Shown: positions 8,422 through 16,164 of the stretch, one piece after another | How the letters are laid out: every line of letters starts with the position of its first letter | Position numbering within the stretch: position 1 is the stretch's first letter | NCBI RefSeq assembly: GCF_000718025.1 | Contig: NZ_JODS01000030.1 | Span: 62,001-126,000, forward strand | DNA: 64,000 nucleotides | Direction of reading: 5' to 3' | From: Kitasatospora purpeofusca | GTDB taxonomy: Bacteria > Actinomycetota > Actinomycetes > Streptomycetales > Streptomycetaceae | Translations under genes and position numbers: made by a program | The notes under the pieces: model-generated | What the model saw: the letters and a program-made list of their open reading frames with translations, nothing else | Told to the model about the DNA's origin: nothing | Databases searched by the model: none

Positions 8422-9121
8422 GCGCGCGGTGGATCCGGCGCTGGGCCACGAACCGGGCCAGCACGATCGCCGCGGCCAGCCCGGTGCCGGAGAACAGCCA
8501 GCCGGCCCGGGTGGCCAGGTTGGTCGCCAGCGCCACCACCTGGGCCGTCACCCCGGAGGAGGTGACCGGGCCGAACAGCAGCAGCGCGGCCGCGAAGGCG
8601 ATCGGCCCGCTGATCGGCGCGGCCAGCAGGTCGGCGTACCGGACCCGGACCGCCAGCTGGAAGCAGACCAGCAGATAGCCGAGGCCGAACAGCACCCCGA
8701 GCCCGCCGAAGACCAGCCGGTCCAGGCCGGCCACCGTGATCGTCGCCGCCAGCGCGGCCACCCCGGCGCCGACAGCGGTCAGCCGGGTCGGCCGGCCGCT
8801 GCGCCGCCGCCCGTACAGCCGCCCCGCGACCCGGGCCCGCAGCACCGGCGGGCCGGACACGGGGCGTAGTCGGGAACCGGCGTCGGGGCCCCGCCCCGCC
8901 GTCCGTCCGGTGGTCTTGCCGCCCGACTTGCCGGAGCCCTTGCCGGAGCCCTTGGCGGGGGCCTTCCCGGTGGGCCGGACGGCCGGTCCGCCCGTGGTTC
9001 CGGGGGCGCGGCCCGGCCCGGGGACGGCGGCCCCGGCCGCGCCGTTCGGCGGTCGGCGTCTGGGCCCTGGCGGCTGGGTACGGATGCTCTGCTCCACCCG
9101 CCCAACGTACGGTCCGATCAT
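8417..9121 (-). CDS. Four-helix membrane protein, probably DUF6542 family
   Basis: A protein of about 234 residues. The first 100 residues are Pro/Gly/Arg/Lys-rich and look disordered. Four hydrophobic segments then follow: TAVGAGVAALAATITVAGL, GLGVLFGLGYLLVCFQLAV, a PISGPIAFAAALLLFG segment and GWLFSGTGLAAAIVLARF. The C-terminus is basic. This layout fits the Streptomyces DUF6542 family found beside ychF, an assignment from memory. No function is known. The start is uncertain: ATG 9121 has no ribosome site, while GTG 9097 is an alternative. It is divergent from the VOC gene. Confidence 0.75.
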   Translation of the reverse strand: MIGPYVGRVEQSIRTQPPGPRRRPPNGAAGAAVPGPGRAPGTTGGPAVRPTGKAPAKGSGKGSGKSGGKTTGRTAGRGPDAGSRLRPVSGPPVLRARVAGRLYGRRRSGRPTRLTAVGAGVAALAATITVAGLDRLVFGGLGVLFGLGYLLVCFQLAVRVRYADLLAAPISGPIAFAAALLLFGPVTSSGVTAQVVALATNLATRAGWLFSGTGLAAAIVLARFVAQRRIHRAR

Positions 9122-9150
9122 CGCCACACTGTGTAATGGGCCGTCGGGGC

Positions 9151-9179
9151 TTGTTCCGTGTCTTCGGACGGAGTATTGG
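9151..9179 (+). promoter_or_regulatory. Candidate promoter of the VOC gene
   Basis: TTGTTC and TATTGG are separated by 17 bp, and the second hexamer ends about 34 nt before the ATG. The -10 hexamer is imperfect at its last base. Confidence 0.35.
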
Positions 9180-9213
9180 TGTGACCGACGTCCGATCACA
9201 CCCGGGGGAGTGC

Positions 9214-9621
9214 ATGACCAGCGGATTCACCGCCGAACGATTCACCTTCGAACGGCTCCACCACGTCCAGCTCGACATCCCGGCCGGGGCGGAGGACGAG
9301 TGCCGCGCCTTCTGGCACGGCGTGCTCGGCATGACGGAGCTGGCGAAGCCCCCGGTGCTGGCCGCGCGCGGCGGCTGCTGGTTCCGCGGCGGCGGCGTGG
9401 AGGTGCACCTCGGGGTGGTGCCGGAGTTCCGGCCGTCCCGCAGGGGGCACCCGGGCTTCCAGGTCGGCGACCTCGACGCCCTCGCCGAGCGGCTGGCCGC
9501 GCACGGCCACGAGGTGGTCTGGGACGACAACCTGCCCGGGCACCGCAGGTTCCACTCCAGCGACAAGCTGGGCAACCGCCTGGAGTTCCTGGAGCCCTCG
9601 CCGGCGGCGCCGGACGCCTGA
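9214..9621 (+). CDS. VOC-family (glyoxalase/bleomycin resistance fold) protein
   Basis: A 135-residue single-domain vicinal oxygen chelate protein. It begins with the typical RLHHVQLDIPAGAEDECRAFWHGVLGM strand-helix unit, whose His may bind metal, and ends with the second-repeat strand GNRLEFLEP, where the Glu is the usual last metal ligand. Members include glyoxalases, dioxygenases and antibiotic-binding proteins; nothing here fixes the substrate. The ATG at 9214 has a GGGGGAG ribosome site. It lies just upstream of ychF on the same strand. Confidence 0.88.
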   Translation: MTSGFTAERFTFERLHHVQLDIPAGAEDECRAFWHGVLGMTELAKPPVLAARGGCWFRGGGVEVHLGVVPEFRPSRRGHPGFQVGDLDALAERLAAHGHEVVWDDNLPGHRRFHSSDKLGNRLEFLEPSPAAPDA

Positions 9622-9698
9622 CCCGCTGCCCGTAGACTGGGGGATCGGCCCGGCGAGCGGGCCGGCCCAACTCCTCCAAGCCCCCGGGACTGCGCTTC

Positions 9699-10772
9699 AT
9701 GTCGCTCACGATCGGAATCGTCGGCCTGCCGAACGTCGGCAAGTCGACCCTGTTCAACGCCCTGACCAAGAACGACGTGCTGGCGGCCAACTACCCGTTC
9801 GCCACCATCGAGCCCAACGTCGGCGTCGTCGGCGTCCCGGACGAGCGGCTGGCCAAGCTCGCCGAGATCTTCGGCTCGCAGCGCATCCTCCCGGCGACCG
9901 TCGACTTCGTCGACATCGCGGGCATCGTCCGCGGCGCCAGCGAGGGCGAGGGCCTGGGCAACAAGTTCCTCGCCAACATCCGCGAGTCGGACGCGATCTG
10001 CCAGGTCGTCCGCGCCTTCACCGACCCGGACGTGGTGCACGTGGACGGCAAGGTGTCGCCCAAGGACGACATCGAGACCATCCACACCGAGCTGATCCTG
10101 GCCGACCTCCAGACCATCGAGAAGGTCCTGCCCCGGCTCCAGAAGGAGGCGCGCCTCAAGAAGGAGACCGCCCCCGTCCTGGCCGCCGCCGAGGCCGCCC
10201 AGGCGGTCCTGGAGACCGGCAAGACCCTCTTCGAGGCCGGCTTCGACACCGCCCCGATCCGCGAGCTGCACCTGCTGACCGCCAAGCCCTTCCTCTACGT
10301 CTTCAACGTGGACGAGGCCGAGCTGGCCGACGAGGACTTCAAGCAGGCCCAGCGCGAGCTGGTCGCCCCCGCCGAGGCGATCTTCCTCAACGCCAAGATC
10401 GAGTCCGAGCTGATCGAGCTGGAGGACGACGAGGCGCTGGAGCTGCTCCAGTCCATGGGCCAGGAGGAGCCCGGCCTCGCCACCCTCGCCCGGGTCGGCT
10501 TCAACACCCTCGGCCTGCAGACCTACCTCACCGCAGGCCCCAAGGAATCCCGCGCCTGGACCATCAAGAAGGGCGCCACCGCCCCCGAGGCGGCCGGTGT
10601 GATCCACACCGACTTCCAGAAGGGCTTCATCAAGGCCGAGGTCATCTCCTTCGCCGACCTCGTCGAGACCGGCTCCCTCCCCGAGGCCCGCTCCAAGGGC
10701 AAGGCCCGCATCGAGGGCAAGGAATACATCATGCAGGACGGCGACGTCGTGGAGTTCCGCTTCAACGTCTGA
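9699..10772 (+). CDS. ychF: Redox-regulated ATPase/GTPase YchF
   Basis: A 357-residue Obg-related P-loop protein that binds the ribosome and hydrolyses ATP in preference to GTP. The P-loop GLPNVGKST is at residues 7-15, switch motif DFVDIAGIVRGASEGEGLGNKFLA at about 70-93, a coiled-coil helical insertion at about 140-200, and the C-terminal TGS domain ends with the invariant DGDVVEFRFNV. The length matches the family. A TAGACT hexamer at 9633-9638 may be its promoter -10 box; a small hairpin lies in the leader. Confidence 0.97.
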   Translation: MSLTIGIVGLPNVGKSTLFNALTKNDVLAANYPFATIEPNVGVVGVPDERLAKLAEIFGSQRILPATVDFVDIAGIVRGASEGEGLGNKFLANIRESDAICQVVRAFTDPDVVHVDGKVSPKDDIETIHTELILADLQTIEKVLPRLQKEARLKKETAPVLAAAEAAQAVLETGKTLFEAGFDTAPIRELHLLTAKPFLYVFNVDEAELADEDFKQAQRELVAPAEAIFLNAKIESELIELEDDEALELLQSMGQEEPGLATLARVGFNTLGLQTYLTAGPKESRAWTIKKGATAPEAAGVIHTDFQKGFIKAEVISFADLVETGSLPEARSKGKARIEGKEYIMQDGDVVEFRFNV

Positions 10773-10857
10773 CCGGCAGGTGCGTGGGTCGAAGAGGGTC
10801 GGACTTCCCGGAGTCCGGCCCTCTTCCCGTCTCGTCGACCTGTCCGGCTCTCCCTAT

Positions 10858-10883
10858 GAGTGGTACCGTATCCGGTACCACTC
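10858..10883. promoter_or_regulatory. Palindromic operator of the yefM-yoeB operon
   Basis: A perfect 11-bp inverted repeat, gagtggtaccg and its complement, with a 4-bp spacer lies 19 bp before the yefM start. YefM antitoxins bind such palindromes to repress their own operon, so this is a likely autoregulatory site. Confidence 0.8.
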
Positions 10884-10902
10884 GCCGAAGGGGGTACGTG
10901 CC

Positions 10903-11184
10903 GTGTCCATCACCGCGAGCGAGGCCCGCAAGGATCTCTTTCCGCTGATCAAGAAGGTCAACGAGGACCACGACGCCATCGAGATCGTGTCCAGGCACGG
11001 GAATGCCGTGCTCCTTTCCGCCGAGGACTACGCCGCTCTGCGCGAGGGCTCGTACCTCCTGCGCTCGCCGGTGAACGCGCGTCGGCTGCTCAAGGCGTAC
11101 GAGAACGCACTGAGCGGCAGCGGGCTTTCCGAACGCGCGCTCATCGACCCCGACTCGGCCGATGCCGGGCAGGGTGCCGAGTGA
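10903..11184 (+). CDS. yefM: Antitoxin of the YefM/Phd family
   Basis: A 93-residue antitoxin. The N-terminal Phd/YefM DNA-binding fold is seen as VSITASEARKDLFPLIKKVNEDHDAIEIVSRHGNAVLLSAEDYAALRE, with the classic TASEAR start and the LLSAEDYAAL helix. The C-terminal half is the toxin-binding, flexible part. It should neutralise YoeB and, as a complex, repress the operon through the palindrome upstream. The GTG start at 10903 follows GGGGGT. The stop overlaps the toxin start by 4 nt, so translation is coupled. Confidence 0.94.
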   Translation: MSITASEARKDLFPLIKKVNEDHDAIEIVSRHGNAVLLSAEDYAALREGSYLLRSPVNARRLLKAYENALSGSGLSERALIDPDSADAGQGAE

Positions 11185-11435
11185 GGCTCGTCTTCGAGGA
11201 GGGCGGCTGGGAGGACTGCACGTCCTGGCTCAAGAGCGACCGCAAGATGCTCGCCCGGATCAACAGGCTCATCGAGGACGTCCTGCGCGACCCCTTCGCC
11301 GGGATCGGCAAGCCCGAGCCGCTGAAGTACCACCTGCCCGGGGCCTGGTCCCGGCGGATCGACGACGAGCACCGCCTCGTCTACCTGGTCACGGACCGGG
11401 AGATCGTCGTCCTGGCCGCCCGTTACCACTACTGA
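11181..11435 (+). CDS. yoeB: YoeB-type mRNA interferase toxin
   Basis: An 84-residue toxin, exactly the length of E. coli YoeB. YoeB enters the ribosomal A site and cuts mRNA during translation. The catalytic residues line up: Glu46 in GKPEPLK, Arg65 in DEHRLVY, and His83-Tyr84 in the C-terminal RYHY. The WSRRIDDEHRLVYLV block is almost the family consensus. The GTG start overlaps the yefM stop. A strong terminator follows 20 bp later, so the pair is a closed bicistronic unit. The intact active site suggests a functional toxin. Confidence 0.95.
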   Translation: MRLVFEEGGWEDCTSWLKSDRKMLARINRLIEDVLRDPFAGIGKPEPLKYHLPGAWSRRIDDEHRLVYLVTDREIVVLAARYHY

Positions 11436-11455
11436 TCCGGCCCCGTCTCCGCATG

Positions 11456-11488
11456 CCGCTCGGCCCGCTGCACCAGCGGGCCGAGCGG
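11456..11488 (+). terminator. Terminator of the yefM-yoeB operon
   Basis: A perfect 15-bp stem (11456-11470 with 11474-11488) with a 3-nt loop starts 20 bp after the yoeB stop. Confidence 0.9.
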
Positions 11489-11606
11489 TGGTGTCTTCGG
11501 TGGGGCTGGTGGGGCTGGGCTTGTCAATGGTGCTGGCGGGGCTTGACGGGTGCATGAGAGCAGCTGGTTGACTGACTGTCACATTGATCGACCAGGTGGG
11601 GGACTG

Positions 11607-12944
11607 ATGGAGAACGTGGCGGGCAACAGGCCGAGTCGGCGGGCGGTGCTCGGTGGGGTGGCCGGGGCCGGGGTCGTGGTGATGGCGTCCGGGGCGGGGG
11701 CCTCGGCGGAGTCGGCGGGGCGGCGGAACCCGGTCGACCAGGCGGCGGTGGACGCCGTGGCGGCGCGGCTGGACGGCGAGCTGGTCGCGCTGCGGCGGGC
11801 GCTGCACGCGAACCCGCAGACCACCGGCCACGAGACCTACGCGGCCGGGGAGGTCGCGCGGCGGCTGCGGGCGGCGGGGCTGGACGTGACCGCCGGGGTC
11901 GGCGGGACCACGCTGCCGGACGGCACGGCGGTGCCCGGGAACGGCGTGGTCGCGGTGCTGCGCGGTGCGCGGCCGGGCCGGACGGTGGCCTACCGGGCGG
12001 ACATGGACGCGGTGCCGGGCGACGGGATCATGCCGCCGAAGGCGGGGCGGCCGGCGGCGCACGCCTGCGGGCACGACATCCACACCGCGGTCGGGGTGGG
12101 TGTGGCGCTGACGCTGGCCCGGCTGCGGCAGCGGTTGAGCGGCACGGTGGTCTTCTTCTTCCAGCCGGGGGAGGAGGGCCTGGTGGGCGCCCGGGCGATG
12201 ATTGCGGAGGGGTGGCTGGAGCGGACCGGGGTCGAGGAGATCCACGCCCTGCACACCGGCCCCTACCCGGTCGGCGGGTTCGCCGTGACGCCGGGCAGCG
12301 GGCTGCCGGGCCAGGACTGGGTGAACATCGCGTTCGGCGGGCCGGACGCGGCCGCGTCGGCGGCCCGGCTGGTGGGCGCGATCACCGCGCTCGGCACGGT
12401 GCCGCTGCCGCGGGATCCGGCGGCCCTGGAGGCCATGGTCCGGGACGTGCAGACGCCGGACGGACCGCTGGCCCGGTTCCTGGTGACCGGCGCGCGGGTG
12501 GCGCCGGCCCCGGACGCCGAGGGGCGGCCGGTCGTCGAGGCGAAGTTCCGGTGCTGGCCGCCGGAGCGGGACGCCGAGGTGCGGGAGGAGATCCGCCGGC
12601 TGGCGCAGACGTACCCCGGTGCGGTGGTCGGCTACCCGCGGGACCCGTTCCCGGCGCTGCTCTGCCCGGCGGACGCGGCGAACGCGCTGGCCCGGCGGCT
12701 GCGGTGCGAGTTCGGCGCCGGCGCGGTCACGGTGAACCGCACCGCGTTCCCGTACAACGGGGAGGACTACGCGCTGTTCCTGGAGCGGGTCCCGGGCACG
12801 TACACCTTCCTCGGGGTGCGCACCCCGGGGGCCGGGATCGAGACGAGCTACCCGCACTACGAGACCTTCGAGCCGGACGAGCGGGCGATCGGTGTCGGGG
12901 TGCGGGCGATGGCGGGCTGGCTGGCGGACCGCGCCCGCCGCTGA
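11607..12944 (+). CDS. Tat-exported M20-family amidohydrolase
   Basis: A 445-residue metal-dependent amidohydrolase of peptidase family M20 (aminoacylase/IAA-amino acid hydrolase group). A twin-arginine signal is likely at the N-terminus (PSRRAVLGGVAGAGVVVMASG, residues 9-29, quoted here by position) with an Ala-rich cleavage region. Metal-site motifs are ADMDAVP (131-137), HACGHDIH (152-159) and QPGEEG (186-191), followed by ALHTGPYPVG and a C-terminal YPHYETF histidine motif. It probably hydrolyses N-acyl or peptide bonds outside the cell, but the substrate is unknown. The ATG at 11607 has GGGGGA upstream. A terminator follows the gene. Confidence 0.88.
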   Translation: MENVAGNRPSRRAVLGGVAGAGVVVMASGAGASAESAGRRNPVDQAAVDAVAARLDGELVALRRALHANPQTTGHETYAAGEVARRLRAAGLDVTAGVGGTTLPDGTAVPGNGVVAVLRGARPGRTVAYRADMDAVPGDGIMPPKAGRPAAHACGHDIHTAVGVGVALTLARLRQRLSGTVVFFFQPGEEGLVGARAMIAEGWLERTGVEEIHALHTGPYPVGGFAVTPGSGLPGQDWVNIAFGGPDAAASAARLVGAITALGTVPLPRDPAALEAMVRDVQTPDGPLARFLVTGARVAPAPDAEGRPVVEAKFRCWPPERDAEVREEIRRLAQTYPGAVVGYPRDPFPALLCPADAANALARRLRCEFGAGAVTVNRTAFPYNGEDYALFLERVPGTYTFLGVRTPGAGIETSYPHYETFEPDERAIGVGVRAMAGWLADRARR

Positions 12945-12963
12945 GACGCGGACGGCGACGGGG

Positions 12964-12995
12964 GCGGGGCCGGTGCCGGGTGGCACCGGCCCCGC
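12964..12995. terminator. Terminator between the M20 hydrolase and the HAD gene
   Basis: A perfect 14-bp stem (12964-12977 with 12982-12995) with a 4-nt loop lies between the two convergent genes. Confidence 0.85.
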
Positions 12996-13030
12996 CGTGC
13001 TCGGTCCGCCGTGCTTTCCGCCGTGTGCGG

Positions 13031-13684
13031 TCAGGCGACGGTGACGGTGAGGGCGCCGTCCGGGCCCGCGGTGACGGTGACGGACTCCAGGGTGGCGGCG
13101 TGCGCCGTGGGGTGGTGGCCGACCGCGCGGGGGCCGATGCCGACGACCGGGACGCCGGCGGCGCGGGCGGCGGCGATGCCGGCCCCGGAGTCCTCGAAGG
13201 CCAGGCAGTCGCCGGGGGCGAAGCCGAGCGCGGCGGCGCCCTTGAGGAAGCCCTCGGGGTCGGGCTTGCTGGCGCCCACGGACTCGGCGGTGATCAGGAC
13301 CTGCGGCAGCGCGAGGCCGGCGGCGGCCATCCGGACCCGGGCGAGCGGGGCGTCGGCGGAGGTCACCAGGGCGTGCGGCAGGCCGGCCAGGGCGGCGAGG
13401 AAGGCGGGGGCGCCGGGGACCGGCACGACGCCCTCGGTGTCGGCCCGCTCGGCGGCGAGCATCCGCTCGTTGTCCGCGAGGTTGAGCTCCGTCGGGCGGT
13501 CGGGCAGCAGGACGGCCATGGTGGCGTGGCCCTGGCGGCCGTGGGCCGTGTGCAGCACCTCGACCGGGTCGAGGCCGTGCTCCCGGGCCCAGCGGCTCCA
13601 GCAGCGTTCGACCACGGCGTCCGAGTCGACCAGGGTGCCGTCCATGTCCAGCAGCAGGGCGCGGGGGGTGAAGGTCGTGGGCAC
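13031..13684 (-). CDS. HAD-superfamily phosphatase (beta-phosphoglucomutase-like)
   Basis: A 217-residue HAD hydrolase with the subfamily IA cap. Motif I is DMDGTLVDSD with catalytic Asp13 and Asp15; motif II is the LVTSAD threonine/serine; motif III is ASKPDPEGF; motif IV is FEDSGAGIAAARAAG. These enzymes dephosphorylate sugar, polyol or nucleotide monophosphates. It sits 95 bp downstream of a deaminase/reductase pair that resembles split RibD. It could therefore supply the phosphatase step of a riboflavin-like route, but this is inference; a sugar phosphatase is equally possible. The start is GTG at 13684. The preceding gap is notably AT-rich and may carry its own promoter. Confidence 0.88.
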   Translation of the reverse strand: MPTTFTPRALLLDMDGTLVDSDAVVERCWSRWAREHGLDPVEVLHTAHGRQGHATMAVLLPDRPTELNLADNERMLAAERADTEGVVPVPGAPAFLAALAGLPHALVTSADAPLARVRMAAAGLALPQVLITAESVGASKPDPEGFLKGAAALGFAPGDCLAFEDSGAGIAAARAAGVPVVGIGPRAVGHHPTAHAATLESVTVTAGPDGALTVTVA

Positions 13685-13779
13685 GGGGCGGCTCCGTCCG
13701 GGGGTGCGGGGGCGCGCGAAATGCGAGCCGATTGTTTAATAAGGATACAAAAGATCCTCCCGGATGCCGCCTCCGGGTC

Positions 13780-14295
13780 TCAGTCCAGCAGGTGCGCGTT
13801 GACCGCGCGGGCCTCCTCCGCCAGCTCCGGCAGCTCGACCACCTCGACGCCGGCCGCCTCCAGCAGTCCGGCGCCCCGGGTCTCGGCGACGAAGGTGGAC
13901 GGCTCGCGCCAGGCCACCACCACCCGGGGGACGCCGGCCGCGAGCAGCAGTTCGGCGCACGGCACCGGGCGGGAGGCCCGCTGTCCGCAGGGCTCCAGCG
14001 AGCTGTAGACGGTCGCGCCGCGCAGCCGGGGGTCGCCGGTCGGGAGCTTGGCGAGGGCCGCCTCCTCGGCGTGGTCGTGGCCGTCCACCTCGCGGCTGAA
14101 GCCCTCGGCCAGCACCGTGCCGTCGGCGGCGACCACCACCGCGCCGACCGAGAACGCCGTCCGCGAGGGCGGGCAGCGGCGGGACAGCTCCACCGCCCGG
14201 CGCAGGAACGCGAGATCGGCCCCGGACGCGGGCTCGGTCACGGGGTGCGGCTCGGACGCGGCGCCGGGCTCGGTCGAGGGGTGCGGCTCGGTCAC
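13780..14295 (-). CDS. RibD-type pyrimidine deaminase domain protein
   Basis: A 171-residue CDA-superfamily deaminase. The zinc site is HAE (His75, Glu77) with EPCGQRASRPVPC providing Cys103 and Cys113. The long spacing between the cysteines is that of RibD-like riboflavin deaminases rather than tRNA or cytidine deaminases. The first 25 residues are a Pro/Glu repeat region (TEPHP, SEPHP, TEP). The GTG start overlaps the stop of the upstream reductase gene by 4 nt, so the two are translationally coupled and together equal a split RibD protein. Confidence 0.9.
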   Translation of the reverse strand: MTEPHPSTEPGAASEPHPVTEPASGADLAFLRRAVELSRRCPPSRTAFSVGAVVVAADGTVLAEGFSREVDGHDHAEEAALAKLPTGDPRLRGATVYSSLEPCGQRASRPVPCAELLLAAGVPRVVVAWREPSTFVAETRGAGLLEAAGVEVVELPELAEEARAVNAHLLD

Positions 14296-14978
14296 TGGGC
14301 GGGCTCCTTCGGGGCGTACCTGAGCAGGACGACATCGCCCACCGTACGGGCCTCCAGCAGCCGCATCCGCCGGTCCGGGCCGCCGGGGAAGTCCGCCGGG
14401 CCGACGAAGCGCGGCGCGCCCGGCTGCCCGACCAGCAGCGGCGCCACCACCAGTTGGAGCTCGTCCGCCAGCCCCTGGGCCAGGAACTGGGTGTGCACCC
14501 CGCTGCCACCCTCGACCATCAGCCGCCGCACCCCGCGCGCGCCTAGGTCGTCCAGCACCGCGCCCAGGTCCACGGCCGGGCCGAGTGCGACCACCTCGGC
14601 CAGTCCGGCCAGCTCGGGGCGCAGCACGGCGGCGCCGGCGTCCGTGGAGTAGGCGAGCCGCTCGCCGCCGGTGTGCCAGAACCGCAGCGAGCGGTCCAGC
14701 CGGCCGCTCGCGCTGAGGGTCACCTTCAGCGGGTACGCGGGCCGCCCGGCCGCCGTCCGGGCGGCCCGCCGTCCGGGGTCGTTGACCAGCAGTCGCGGGT
14801 TGTCCGCGCGCAGGGTGTTGCCGCCGACCAGGACCGCGTCGGCGGCGGCCCGCTCGGCGTCCACCCGGTCGAAGTCGGCCGGTCCGGAGAGCAGCAGCCG
14901 CTCGGGCGAGGCGTCGTCGAGGAAGCCGTCCAGGGACATGGCGGCGCTCAGCAGGACGAAGGGGCGGGGGCCGGGCAT
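14292..14978 (-). CDS. RibD C-terminal-like pyrimidine reductase (DHFR fold)
   Basis: A 228-residue NADPH-dependent reductase with the dihydrofolate reductase-like fold of the RibD C-terminal domain. Signature parts are AAMSLDGFLDD at the N-terminus, DAVLVGGNTLRADNPRLL (residues about 48-65), LMVEGGSGVHTQFLAQGLADEL and the closing DVVLLRYAP. In riboflavin synthesis this fold reduces the ribosyl side chain after deamination. It is the first gene of a two-gene unit with the deaminase and is divergent from the methyltransferase gene. Whether it serves flavin synthesis, a secondary metabolite or detoxification is open. Confidence 0.9.
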   Translation of the reverse strand: MPGPRPFVLLSAAMSLDGFLDDASPERLLLSGPADFDRVDAERAAADAVLVGGNTLRADNPRLLVNDPGRRAARTAAGRPAYPLKVTLSASGRLDRSLRFWHTGGERLAYSTDAGAAVLRPELAGLAEVVALGPAVDLGAVLDDLGARGVRRLMVEGGSGVHTQFLAQGLADELQLVVAPLLVGQPGAPRFVGPADFPGGPDRRMRLLEARTVGDVVLLRYAPKEPAQ

Positions 14979-15148
14979 GGTGGCGAGCCCTTCACGGTGG
15001 GGCGGTCGGGTGTGCCGTCCACGGTACGGGCCGGGGCGTCCCGCAGTCGGTGGATCGACCGCGATGTGAGACGAATCTTCTTGAAATGCGGGACGAGGAG
15101 TAGCGTCGGAGGCGTCGAGGAACCGCCGGTCCCGAGGGGGAGATCACC

Positions 15149-15964
15149 ATGACCGCACCGAAGAACGCCGTCTACACCCATGGCCACCAGGAGCCGGTGC
15201 TGCGCTCGCACCGCTCCCGGACGGTCGAGAACTCCGCCGCCTATCTGCGCGACCACCTGCGGCCCGGGCAGGCCGTGCTGGACATCGGCTGCGGACCGGG
15301 CACCATCACCGCCGACCTGGCCGAACTGGTCGGCCCGACCGGCCGGGTGGTGGCCGCGGACGCCTCGGCCGAGGTATTGGAGGAGGCCGCCCGGTACGTC
15401 GCCGGGCGCGGGCTGACCAACGTCGTGTTCGAGGTCGCCGATGTGCACCGGCTGTCGTACGCGGACGGGGAGTTCGACGTGGTGCACGCCCATCAGGTGC
15501 TGCAGCACGTGGCCGACCCGGTGGGGGCGCTGCGGGAGCTGCGCCGGGTCACCGCCGAGGGAGGTGCGGTGGCCGTCCGGGACGTCGACTACGCCAGCAT
15601 GACCTGGTACCCGGAGGTGCCGGAGCTGGACCGCTGGCTGGAGCTGTACGAGCGGGTCGCCCGGCACAACGGCGGCGAGCCGGACGCCGGACGGCGGCTG
15701 CTGTCCTGGGCCAGGGCGGCCGGGTTCACCGAGGTCACCGCCACGTCGAGCACTTGGACGTACGCGACGCCCGAGCAGCGCGAGTGGTGGGGCGGGCTGT
15801 GGGCGGAGCGGATCACGGACTCCGGCATCGCCCGGGCGGCGGTGGCCGAAGGGTTCGCGGACGAGGCCGAACTGGCCCGGATCGCGGCCGGGTGGCTGGC
15901 TTGGGCGGCGGCCGGGGACGGGTGGTTCGCGATGCTGCACGGGGAGGTGCTGGCCCGGCGCTGA
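15149..15964 (+). CDS. Class I SAM-dependent methyltransferase
   Basis: A 271-residue UbiE/Methyltransf_11-like enzyme. The SAM-binding motif I is VLDIGCGPG at residues 43-51. It is followed by the acidic motif II (VVAADAS), motif FEVADVHRLSYADGEFDVVHAHQVLQHV, and a post-motif RELRRVTAEGGAVAVRDVD. The C-terminal half includes an aromatic-rich helix (WYPEVPELDRWLELYERV) that probably forms the acceptor pocket. The acceptor is unknown. The ATG at 15149 follows GAGGGGGAG. It stands alone between divergent and unrelated neighbours. Confidence 0.9.
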   Translation: MTAPKNAVYTHGHQEPVLRSHRSRTVENSAAYLRDHLRPGQAVLDIGCGPGTITADLAELVGPTGRVVAADASAEVLEEAARYVAGRGLTNVVFEVADVHRLSYADGEFDVVHAHQVLQHVADPVGALRELRRVTAEGGAVAVRDVDYASMTWYPEVPELDRWLELYERVARHNGGEPDAGRRLLSWARAAGFTEVTATSSTWTYATPEQREWWGGLWAERITDSGIARAAVAEGFADEAELARIAAGWLAWAAAGDGWFAMLHGEVLARR

Positions 15965-16164
15965 CGCCGGGTCCGGGCCGGGCGCGGGCGGTGCGGCGCG
16001 GGGGTCGTTCGTGGTGCGGGAAAACGCGGGAGGGTGTTCGGCCGGATCCGGTAGAGTCGCGCGCCTGTTCCCGTACCCGACGGGCCACCGGGCTCCGTCC
16101 GCGGGCACCTCGGGTCGTCCTGCCGAGTTGCCGCCCGCCGCCCGCGGGCCGGGGGAGTTAGCAC

